A DNA stretch of 9,562 nucleotides, from assembly GCA_029250565.1 (NCBI GenBank), contig JAQXFA010000063.1, positions 1-9,562 of the forward strand. Reading direction: 5' to 3'. The notes beneath the pieces are model-generated. The model was not told where the DNA came from. It did not search any database and was given only the letters and a program-made list of their open reading frames with translations. Positions 1-6,711 of this stretch are shown in pieces. Source of the stretch: Candidatus Thalassarchaeaceae archaeon. Lineage in GTDB: Archaea; Thermoplasmatota; Poseidoniia; Poseidoniales; Thalassarchaeaceae. Made by a program: the position numbers and the translations under genes. Within the stretch, counting starts at the first letter, position 1; every line of letters begins with the position of its first letter.

Positions 1-2
1 AC

Positions 3-368
3 ATTGAGCGTTCACTAAAATTTGGTGATGAAATTGGAGGGCATAATGTATCTGGACATGTAACCTCAGTGGCTACCATTAGTGAAATCAAACAAGGGGT
101 AAACGGCAGAACTCTGCAGTTAACCAGTGAAGAAAAAGAAATTTCCTATCTGATGCCAAAAGGATTTGTTGCGATTGACGGAATCAGTCTAACAGTTGGT
201 GAAGTGAATCGATCAACCGCTACCTTTGATGTGCATTTGATTCCAGAGACTATTGCTGTCACAACAATCGGTGTAAAACAGGTTGGAGACAAAGTTAATC
301 TTGAACTTGATTCAGCAACAGTTGCCGCTGTTGAAGCGGCAAAACAGATGCTAGCAAACCAGCAATAA
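3..368 (+). CDS. ribE: Riboflavin synthase, alpha-type, C-terminal part (5' end outside window)
   Basis: This enzyme performs the last step of riboflavin synthesis, converting two 6,7-dimethyl-8-ribityllumazine molecules to riboflavin and a pyrimidinedione in the cytoplasm. The frame is open from the window edge, so the gene starts upstream; 121 residues remain. What is left is the second lumazine-binding barrel: GGHNVSGHV at fragment residues 12-20 is the typical barrel-start motif, and AIDGISLTVGEV followed by LIPETI is the family's ligand-binding stretch. A GTG at 69 could be read as a start, but the homology clearly continues upstream of it, so the true start is outside. The full protein is usually about 195-215 residues, so roughly 80 are missing. 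It lies 42 bases before ribH, which makes its substrate, so co-transcription is likely. This is the bacterial-type enzyme, not the unrelated archaeal riboflavin synthase. Confidence 0.93.
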   Translation: MERSLKFGDEIGGHNVSGHVTSVATISEIKQGVNGRTLQLTSEEKEISYLMPKGFVAIDGISLTVGEVNRSTATFDVHLIPETIAVTTIGVKQVGDKVNLELDSATVAAVEAAKQMLANQQ

Positions 369-410
369 GAATGAAATCCAAGAAGCCTACCGAAAAATGG
401 AAGTGAAGAG

Positions 411-812
411 ATGAGCAACAGTATTGGCATCGTTTGTGGAGAATTTCACAGAACTGAAGTTGAGATGATGCTCGCATTTGCTACTGATAGTGCCATAGAA
501 CAGGGTCTTGAAGTCGGCGAGGTTGTTTGGGTTCCCGGATCGATGGAAGCACCATTGGCTGCAGCAAGACTGCTTGAACAAGACGATATCGCTGGAGTCG
601 CATGTTTAGGCATCATTGAGAAAGGTGAGACTCAACATGGTTTAGCAATGGGGCAAGCAGTCATCAAATCTCTAATTGAGGCACAACTCGCATTCGACAA
701 ACCGGTTGGACTTGGGATTATTGGGCCAGGTGCTGAGCCTCAGCACATAGAACCTAGACTAGAGCCACATGCTCGAGCCGCAATCGCTGCAATCGCCAAA
801 ATGTTGAATTAA
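411..812 (+). CDS. ribH: 6,7-dimethyl-8-ribityllumazine synthase
   Basis: The enzyme condenses 5-amino-6-ribitylaminouracil with 3,4-dihydroxybutanone 4-phosphate to give the substrate of riboflavin synthase. The family forms pentamers or 60-mer capsids. The protein has 133 residues, shorter than the usual bacterial 150-160 and closer to archaeal forms. Visible family motifs are VPGSMEAPLA at 41-50 (substrate pocket), KGETQHG at 71-77 with His76 as the likely catalytic histidine, and LGIIGPGAEPQ near 101-111. Arg116 is a candidate phosphate-binding arginine. The ATG at 411 is the start because the conserved first strand (IGIVCGEF) begins four residues later; only a weak purine-rich stretch (ggaagtgaagag) precedes it. 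It follows ribE by 42 bases and is probably in the same transcript. The assignment is secure; the archaeal affinity is inference from length and overall feel of the sequence. Confidence 0.94.
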   Translation: MSNSIGIVCGEFHRTEVEMMLAFATDSAIEQGLEVGEVVWVPGSMEAPLAAARLLEQDDIAGVACLGIIEKGETQHGLAMGQAVIKSLIEAQLAFDKPVGLGIIGPGAEPQHIEPRLEPHARAAIAAIAKMLN

Positions 813-834
813 ATTTCATTCTCAATATTGATGA

Positions 835-855
835 GGGGGCTACACCCCCGCCCCC
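835..855 (+). promoter_or_regulatory. G-run/C-run hairpin just before the trxB start codon
   Basis: A GGGGGC run (835-840) is followed by two C-runs, 845-849 and 850-855. GGGGG can pair with the first C-run (5 bp, 5-base loop), or GGGGGC can pair with GCCCCC at 850-855 (6 bp, 9-base loop). The two pairings exclude each other. The structure ends two bases before the ATG at 858. It has no T-run, so it does not look like a standard intrinsic terminator for ribH. It could affect trxB initiation, mark the ribH-trxB boundary, or be chance; a regulatory role is inference. Confidence 0.3.
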
Positions 856-857
856 AT

Positions 858-1781
858 ATGACAGATGTCCACAACGTCATCATCATCGGCTCAGGACCAG
901 CCGGATACACAGCCGGATTATACGCCGCAAGAGGTATGTTAGAACCGATGATGTTTGCAGGATACGCTTCTGGCGGTCAACTAATGCTAACATCTGACAT
1001 CGAAAATTTTCCCGGATATCCTGAAGGGATCGCTGGACCAGAAATGATGTCTGAATTGCGCCAACAAGCTGAAAGATTTGGTTTGACAGTTGAGGACAAG
1101 AATGTAGAGAAGGTTGACTTCTCATCACGCCCCTTCAAAGTGACAGTCGAAGGTGGAGAACATTTGGCAAAAGCCATCATCATAACCACCGGAGCCGATG
1201 CAATCTGGCTAAACGCAGAAGGTGAACGGGAGCAGAAAGGAAAGGGAGTTAGCACCTGTGCAACCTGTGATGGGTTCTTCTTCCGAGACCAAGAAGTATT
1301 GGTTATTGGAGGAGGGGACTCAGCAATGGAAGAGGCTCATTTCCTTACCCGGTTTGCCTCTAAGGTGACTGTTGTTCACAGAAGAGAATACTTCCGGGCC
1401 TCACAAACAATGTATGACCGTGTGGCTAGCCACCCGAAAATTGAGATTGTACTACACCGACAAGTCAAGCGCTGGTTGTCAGACGAATCAGGATTATCCG
1501 GAGCGATTCTTGAGGACCCAAGAGATGGTTCAGAGCACGAAATTTCCTGCACTGGCGCATTCATCGCAATAGGACATACACCAAACACTCCATTCCTTGA
1601 AGGTCAAGTTAAGACCGATGATAGTGGCTACATCATCCACTCAGAACACACAATGACCTCAGTACCAGGTGTATTTGCTGCAGGAGATGTAGTTGATACA
1701 CGCTACCGCCAAGCAATTACTGCTGCTGGCATGGGTTGCCAAGCGGCCATAGATGCTGAAAAGTGGCTTGAAGAAAACTAG
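858..1781 (+). CDS. trxB: Thioredoxin reductase (NADPH, FAD)
   Basis: This is a low-molecular-weight thioredoxin reductase of 307 residues, moving electrons from NADPH through FAD and a Cys pair to thioredoxin in the cytoplasm. Domains in order: FAD-binding GSGPAGYTAG at 11-20; the NADP domain with the redox centre CATC (Cys134, Cys137); GGGDSAMEEA at 151-160; HRREYFRA at 175-182, whose double Arg is typical of binding the NADPH 2'-phosphate; then the C-terminal FAD motif GVFAAGDV at 271-278. All catalytic elements are present. In-frame TTG 828 and ATG 831 exist upstream, but they would add a His/Pro-rich tail encoded by the G/C hairpin. ATG 858 places the usual few residues before the first beta strand, so I chose it. 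No Shine-Dalgarno sequence is seen. It is 45 bases downstream of ribH; its FAD dependence may be a loose reason for the proximity. Confidence 0.93.
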   Translation: MTDVHNVIIIGSGPAGYTAGLYAARGMLEPMMFAGYASGGQLMLTSDIENFPGYPEGIAGPEMMSELRQQAERFGLTVEDKNVEKVDFSSRPFKVTVEGGEHLAKAIIITTGADAIWLNAEGEREQKGKGVSTCATCDGFFFRDQEVLVIGGGDSAMEEAHFLTRFASKVTVVHRREYFRASQTMYDRVASHPKIEIVLHRQVKRWLSDESGLSGAILEDPRDGSEHEISCTGAFIAIGHTPNTPFLEGQVKTDDSGYIIHSEHTMTSVPGVFAAGDVVDTRYRQAITAAGMGCQAAIDAEKWLEEN

Positions 1782-1820
1782 TGGCAAACCGAATAGGTGA
1801 GTAGCACCTCGCACATACCA

Positions 1821-2975
1821 ATGAGCGACCTGACAACAGATGAAAGAGGGCGCTACGCGCGCCATCTCATCCTTCCCGATGTTGGTATTGAAGGCCAGCA
1901 GAAATTGAAGGATGCAAGCGTATGTGTCATCGGTGCTGGTGGATTGGGATCGCCAGCATTACTCTATCTTGCAGCAGCTGGAATTGGTCGCATCGGAATA
2001 GTCGATGATGATTTAGTCGATTTAACAAATCTCCAACGCCAAATCATCCACTCAAACACAGCAATTGGAGAAGCAAAAGTAGAATCCGCTGCCCGCAGGA
2101 TATCCGAACTAAATCCCGAAATCACTGTTGATATCCACAACTGTAGACTCGGCATTGAAAATGCCCTTGAAATCCTAGGAGAATATGATATCATTCTTGA
2201 TGGAGTTGACAACATTCCAACCCGCTACATTATTTCTGACGCGTGTGAGATATTAGGGAAACCTTGGGTCTATGGAAGCATTTTCCGATTTGAAGGACAA
2301 ACCTCTCTGTTTAACCACCTTGGAGGACCCAATTACCGTGACCTATTTCCTGACCCACCACCACCTGAGGCTGTACCTTCTTGTGCTGAGGCCGGAGTAC
2401 TAGGTGTATTACCCGGCGTAATCGGGTCTATTCAGGCTACTGAGGCTCTGAAAGTTATTCTTGGAATCGGCGAAACATTGTCTGGGAAATTGCTCATTTA
2501 TGATGCAAAAAACCTCGACTTCAAGACCCTGAAAGTTGGTGATTTACCAACTCGTGAGCCAGTAACAAAACTGACTCTCTTAGAGGCATATTGTGAAACA
2601 AAACCAACTACCAACTCAACCACCTCTAATCCTAACTTCCCTGCACCAGGATTAGGCTCAATTCGGCCAGATGAATATGTTGAGAAATTGGATGAAGGTT
2701 GGCAACCATATTTGCTAGATGTCAGAGGTGCCAATGAAGCAGAGATTGTCACCCTGCCCGGAACCGATGCTAGAATTGGCATGATGTCATTGATGACAAA
2801 AATTCACGAATTACCAAAAGACCGCGATATCGTTGTCTATTGTCGCACAGGTGCGCGCTCGCTTACAGCAACTCACGCCATCAAAAATGCTGGGTTTTCT
2901 CACGCTATTCTTAATCTCAGTGGCGGAATCCACGCTTGGTCAGACCTCTTGGATTCCACTATCCCGAAGTATTGA
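1821..2975 (+). CDS. moeZ: MoeB/ThiF-type adenylyltransferase with C-terminal rhodanese domain (MoeZ-like)
   Basis: This E1-like enzyme adenylates the C-terminal Gly-Gly of a small sulfur-carrier protein (MoaD, ThiS or SAMP type), and its rhodanese domain delivers persulfide sulfur to it. That serves molybdopterin, thiamine, tRNA-thiolation or cysteine routes. The length is 384 residues from ATG 1821. Visible: GAGGLGSP at 38-45 (ATP loop), NLQRQ at 70-74, Asp130-Asn131 in LDGVDN, and conserved Cys188 in PSCAEAG. A variable linker lies near 262-275, then the rhodanese domain with active loop CRTGARS starting at Cys341. Where zinc-binding MoeB and MOCS3 proteins have CYRC, this one has NYRD (171-174), and the second CxxC pair is also absent. 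Mycobacterial MoeZ likewise has NYRD. GTG 1797 is an alternative start adding eight residues; neither start has a Shine-Dalgarno sequence. No carrier-protein gene is in the window, so the carrier is unknown. Confidence 0.88.
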   Translation: MSDLTTDERGRYARHLILPDVGIEGQQKLKDASVCVIGAGGLGSPALLYLAAAGIGRIGIVDDDLVDLTNLQRQIIHSNTAIGEAKVESAARRISELNPEITVDIHNCRLGIENALEILGEYDIILDGVDNIPTRYIISDACEILGKPWVYGSIFRFEGQTSLFNHLGGPNYRDLFPDPPPPEAVPSCAEAGVLGVLPGVIGSIQATEALKVILGIGETLSGKLLIYDAKNLDFKTLKVGDLPTREPVTKLTLLEAYCETKPTTNSTTSNPNFPAPGLGSIRPDEYVEKLDEGWQPYLLDVRGANEAEIVTLPGTDARIGMMSLMTKIHELPKDRDIVVYCRTGARSLTATHAIKNAGFSHAILNLSGGIHAWSDLLDSTIPKY

Positions 2976-3018
2976 GGGCTGTAAGGTTGAAGGCATCCCG
3001 GCTGTACGCTCCTCTTGA

Positions 3019-3996
3019 ATGGCATCTGTCATAGTGGCTGATGAGAACGAGGGGCGGCGTAATCTGCTTGCTGGTTCCATTGAGAGAGAGGGTTACGATG
3101 TCACCCGAACTGCGACTCTTAGACAGTGTGAAGGAACTGCTTTGGCAACTATGCCAGATGTAGTACTGATAAACAGTGATTGGAAATCAGGAGATGCTGT
3201 TGACACCGCTAGTAAATTGACTTCTGATCCAGAATTTGACTTGAAATGCCGAGTTGTGATTATGTCTGGCGACTCTGGTTCTGAATACCTAATGTCTGCC
3301 GCACAGGCCGGTGTTGCTGAAGTCTTAGCAAAACCAGTTGATATGAGTAAACTACTCACCCAACTAACAAAACACGCTAACAAGTTGTTTGTGCCGCCAC
3401 CAGCGGACGTTAACAAAGACTCACAGGGTGGATATTTTGACATTCAAGTCACTGCAGGAGACCCTTCTTGGAGCCTACCAATTCTTGAACAACTACTCGG
3501 TGAAGATTCACTGGACGATGATTTCGTGAGCGAAATCATGACTAAAGTTGAAGGCCAGCTTGATGGTTTTGAAGACCTTGATTCAGATACTCTGAAAACT
3601 ATTCTCAGAACTACTTTTGACGCCCTGATTTTAGACGCAACTGAAGAACACGGTGATGGTGAAGAATCTCAACGCATGAGTCGATTAGAAGAGGCTCTAG
3701 ACCGGCAAGCTGAGCACCTTGAGGAAGTCTTGGAGGCAGCACTTGACCCCGTGTTAGATGAACAGCCAGAAAAAATAGCGCTACTAACTGAAGAGACTGG
3801 CCTAATTCCTACCGACCCCGATGCACTCAACATGACTGTACGCACTCTTGAGATAATCCATGAACTACTTTGGGAAATTGGAATACCTGGGCGATTAGCA
3901 GATTCTACACTCACACATCGGGTTGAAGATGCGGTAGTTTTGGCTCAAGACGCAAAGGAAGCACTTGAGGGCTTCCTGCCTGAAAATGAAGATTAA
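3019..3996 (+). CDS. Receiver-domain protein with atypical phosphosite and unrecognised acidic C-terminal region
   Basis: The protein has 325 residues and no signal peptide or membrane segment. Residues 3-125 read as a CheY-like receiver: strand 1 VIVADEN with acidic pair Asp8-Glu9, strand 3 PDVVLIN at 46-52, strand 4 VVIMSGD with Ser83 in the Thr/Ser position, and LAKPVD with Lys105. Aligned on the usual PDxVxxD motif, the phosphoacceptor position holds Asn52; Asp54 is the nearest acidic alternative. Residues 126-140 form a Pro/Asp-rich linker. Residues 140-325 are very acidic and mostly helix-like, with a possible coiled coil at about 215-245. I recognise no DNA-binding, kinase, phosphatase or GGDEF domain there, so it is not a standard transcriptional response regulator. 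No histidine kinase gene is adjacent. The ATG at 3019 is 43 bases after the MoeZ-like gene and has no Shine-Dalgarno sequence. Its role is unknown, perhaps protein-protein signalling. Confidence 0.75.
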   Translation: MASVIVADENEGRRNLLAGSIEREGYDVTRTATLRQCEGTALATMPDVVLINSDWKSGDAVDTASKLTSDPEFDLKCRVVIMSGDSGSEYLMSAAQAGVAEVLAKPVDMSKLLTQLTKHANKLFVPPPADVNKDSQGGYFDIQVTAGDPSWSLPILEQLLGEDSLDDDFVSEIMTKVEGQLDGFEDLDSDTLKTILRTTFDALILDATEEHGDGEESQRMSRLEEALDRQAEHLEEVLEAALDPVLDEQPEKIALLTEETGLIPTDPDALNMTVRTLEIIHELLWEIGIPGRLADSTLTHRVEDAVVLAQDAKEALEGFLPENED

Positions 3997-4037
3997 CTTG
4001 CGAATGAATTGAAGGCTGACTTCACCTCGCAGTAGTT

Positions 4038-4044
4038 AGGAGGG
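4038..4044 (+). promoter_or_regulatory. Strong Shine-Dalgarno (AGGAGGG) that fixes a GTG start
   Basis: AGGAGGG lies seven bases before the GTG at 4052, an ideal spacing. An in-frame TGA at 4046-4048 excludes any earlier start for the large reading frame. The ATG at 4045 abuts the motif with no spacing and opens a different frame that ends after 23 codons, so GTG is the supported start. No other gene in the window has a comparable site. Confidence 0.8.
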
Positions 4045-4051
4045 ATGAGTT

Positions 4052-6652
4052 GTGGGTCGACAAGATGGCTTGCCACCGATTTGGGGTGCCAACTGGGAAC
4101 CCAATTTCCACCTTGAGTTTTCTTCGCCACTTACAGTGGCGGATGCCCGCTCAATGATGATGGCTGAAGTCGCTCAACAACAGGATGGGCATTTACGAGT
4201 ATTCGCCTTTATCTGGGATGAAATGACTACAGATGTTGAGAGTTGGAATGGCAACGAATTCCACGAGTTTTCTTCACAATTATGTGAACGAATCAGTGGT
4301 AATCTAAGCCGCCGCTCAGAAGAAGAATTGACTGAATCAGTTTCAATTGACGAAGTAATTCCAAGGCGTAGCGGAGAATTACACCTTCAGCGGCGCACAA
4401 AACGATTTGTCATTGATTTACGACTCGCATTTCGCAGAATCGCTCACCTGCAATCAGTAACCGTTGAGCAGCGACTTGATTGGCAACGGTGGATGCAACG
4501 CACTCGAAACCTTGACAATCATCTCAAAGACCTGTTTATGAATGGCCTTGAGACACCTGATGGTGGGAAGTTTGGTGGCAAGGGTTTCCGCTCAACTTGG
4601 CAAGAAGCGGTTGTTGCTTGTGCTAGTGCATTGAATCGAGCAATCGACCAACCATCCGGCCAACGCCACGCTGGTGACATCGTCGCACCAATGATTCGAG
4701 ATGTTGGACTTGCTCTAGCCATGGGTCAAACCCCTGCTGAGATTTTTGCAGCACAGGTAGGGAAATCACAATCCTTGATGAGTGGAGGCAACGAAAATGC
4801 TGGTGGACGTGATTTACATATTGGCAATTGGCCGATTGGTGTCCTGCCACCAACCGCTCCTTTACCAATTGCCTCAGCCACAACTACTGGAATTGCCCTT
4901 GCTAGCCAGCGAATGGAACTAGACCGTTTCCAACTAGCACCAGTTGGCGAAGGATGTTCAAGCAGTGGTGAATTTTGGGAAGCACTCAATTTTGCAGGTG
5001 CTAGAGGATTACCGATAGCATACATGATCCAAAACAACCAAATTGCATTGGACACATTTCCATCCGCTCAAAACAATGCTGAATTGTGGGCTGACAAAGG
5101 TAAAGCAGTTGGGCTTCCATCTTGGACAATTGATGGCTCAGATCCAGCCGCATTCTACGCCTCCACCGCCACCGCCCGTGAATTTGCATTAACAGGTGGC
5201 GGACCCACTTTAATCCATGTTGAGACAATGCGTGGCTGTGGCCACGCACATCATCACGACGACCTATACTTAGGTGCAGAAAGTGGTAATCCACCCGGAT
5301 ATGTAAACCGTGAACTGTTAGCCTATTGGGAAGAAAAAGACCCCCTTCCTAATCATCGCTCCTTACTCAAGAAACTCGGGGTTGACGGAGAAGAACTAGA
5401 GCGTATTGAACAAGAGGAGAAGTCCAATGTTGATGAGGCACGCGACACCCTAAATGACATGCTTTGGCCAGAAGGAGAAAGTGTCACTACTGGAATAACC
5501 AGTTTTCACGACTCTGACACCCACGCTGACCAACTCTCAAGGTTAGCAGGAAAAACAGTGGATGATACATCAGAGACTACAGTTTCTTCGGGTGAAACCT
5601 ATGTCGAATTTTCTTCTGAAACCGGTTCATCTTCTTTCAGCCGAGCAATTCAGCAAGGCATGGTAGCCATTGCTGAGCGTTGGGGTAGCCGGACAATGTT
5701 CATGGGTGAAGACATGGAAGTTGCTGGCGCCTTTGGCATGAATTTACCTCTGAAAGCAAAAGGTCATGGAGATTTGTTGCTTGATATGCCTCTGTCAGAG
5801 GCGATTATCATTCATGCTGCCACCGGCGCTGCTTTGGCTGGAATGCGGCCAGTGGCTGAAATCCAGTTTGGAGGATTCGCAGCCTTAGCGATGAATCCGC
5901 TGATTAACAACGCCGCTCAATTACGATGGCGCTGGGGCGCTGATGTTCCGCTTGTTGTTAGAATCCCACTCGGTGGCAAAACTCGCTCAGGACCATTTCA
6001 TGCAAACATGATTGAGTCATGGTTCGCCAATGATCCAGGACTGACAATTCTGTTCCCATCAACTCCTCAAGACGCTTATGATATGCTAGTTGAAGCAGCA
6101 GCACTACCCGACCCAGTCGTGTTCCTCGAACATATCGGAATGTATGGACTCAGAGGTGGTTTGACTGGTTGGGGTGATAACATCAATCAAATGATTGACA
6201 AGGATAGTGTGCTCAAACATCTTGATTCGGGCACAGGTCAATTCAAAATCGGTAAAGCAAACATCATACGAGGTGGTGAAAATGCCACCATCATCACCTA
6301 TGGGGCGATGGTTCATGTTGCCCTTAAAGCAGCACAAATATTAGCTGCAGATGGAATTGAAATTGAAATCGTTGACCTGCGAACAATACTACCTTTCGAT
6401 GCCGCTACATGCGTACAATCAGTCAAGAAAACTGGCCGTTTCATCGTGCTACAAGAGGCACAATACACTGGTGGATTTGGCCACACGATTTCAAGTCGCA
6501 TCCAAGAAGAAGCATTCTACCATCTTGAGGCGGCACCAATAGTCGTCGGGGCATTGGATACACCTGTACCATTTTCTCCGACCCTAGAAGACCACAACAT
6601 CCCAGATGTTGACTTAGTGATTCAACACCTCCGAAATATCTGTTCAAACTAA
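4052..6652 (+). CDS. 2-oxoacid dehydrogenase E1 component, alpha and beta subunits fused (thiamine diphosphate)
   Basis: E1 decarboxylates a 2-oxoacid using thiamine diphosphate and transfers the acyl group to the lipoyl arm of E2. The single chain has 866 residues. Residues 1-137 are an unrecognised extension with no visible lipoyl motif. From about 138 to 475 lies the alpha module: GEG at 299-301, then EALNFAGARGLPIAYMIQNN ending at Asn328-Asn329 forms the TPP/Mg motif, followed by the His-rich loop GHAHHHDD at 397-404. A Ser/Thr/Asp-rich linker (about 475-520) leads to the beta module at about 525-866, with MGEDMEVAGAFG (551-562), MPLSEA with Glu583 as likely TPP-activating Glu, and DLRTILPFD (775-783) in the C-terminal domain. 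GEG instead of GDG resembles branched-chain E1 alpha, so 2-oxoisovalerate is a reasonable substrate guess; pyruvate is not excluded. E2 and E3 genes are not in the window. The start is set by the site at 4038-4044. Confidence 0.88.
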   Translation: MGRQDGLPPIWGANWEPNFHLEFSSPLTVADARSMMMAEVAQQQDGHLRVFAFIWDEMTTDVESWNGNEFHEFSSQLCERISGNLSRRSEEELTESVSIDEVIPRRSGELHLQRRTKRFVIDLRLAFRRIAHLQSVTVEQRLDWQRWMQRTRNLDNHLKDLFMNGLETPDGGKFGGKGFRSTWQEAVVACASALNRAIDQPSGQRHAGDIVAPMIRDVGLALAMGQTPAEIFAAQVGKSQSLMSGGNENAGGRDLHIGNWPIGVLPPTAPLPIASATTTGIALASQRMELDRFQLAPVGEGCSSSGEFWEALNFAGARGLPIAYMIQNNQIALDTFPSAQNNAELWADKGKAVGLPSWTIDGSDPAAFYASTATAREFALTGGGPTLIHVETMRGCGHAHHHDDLYLGAESGNPPGYVNRELLAYWEEKDPLPNHRSLLKKLGVDGEELERIEQEEKSNVDEARDTLNDMLWPEGESVTTGITSFHDSDTHADQLSRLAGKTVDDTSETTVSSGETYVEFSSETGSSSFSRAIQQGMVAIAERWGSRTMFMGEDMEVAGAFGMNLPLKAKGHGDLLLDMPLSEAIIIHAATGAALAGMRPVAEIQFGGFAALAMNPLINNAAQLRWRWGADVPLVVRIPLGGKTRSGPFHANMIESWFANDPGLTILFPSTPQDAYDMLVEAAALPDPVVFLEHIGMYGLRGGLTGWGDNINQMIDKDSVLKHLDSGTGQFKIGKANIIRGGENATIITYGAMVHVALKAAQILAADGIEIEIVDLRTILPFDAATCVQSVKKTGRFIVLQEAQYTGGFGHTISSRIQEEAFYHLEAAPIVVGALDTPVPFSPTLEDHNIPDVDLVIQHLRNICSN

Positions 6653-6711
6653 GAAAAGTTGAGGCGATAGTGTATTGTGTTAAAGGTGTTAGCGCAGGCT
6701 AGGTTTGAGGC

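Noticed and set aside
828..857. N-terminal extension of TrxB from TTG 828 or ATG 831
   Set aside because: The added residues (RGLHPRPH) are encoded by the G/C hairpin, are not family-like, and the conserved FAD motif is well placed from ATG 858.
2626..2655. Inverted repeat CTAATCCT / AGGATTAG (8 bp stem, 14-base loop)
   Set aside because: It lies inside the coding region, in the variable linker before the rhodanese domain, with no T-run or other signal; a stem of this size can arise by chance.
3093..3443. Long open frame on the minus strand opposite the receiver gene (and similar antisense frames across the window)
   Set aside because: These lie fully opposite well-supported genes, have Ser/Thr/Pro/Ala-rich composition typical of antisense shadows, and match no family I recognise.
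4045..4116. A 23-codon reading frame from ATG 4045 overlapping the start of the E1 gene
   Set aside because: The ATG directly abuts the AGGAGGG site with no spacing, the peptide resembles nothing known, and the GTG at 4052 has ideal spacing. A translational-coupling role is not supported.
5163..5177. CCACCGCCACCGCC short repeat in the E1 gene
   Set aside because: It encodes an ordinary Thr/Ala stretch (STATA) in the alpha module and is too short to be a meaningful repeat.
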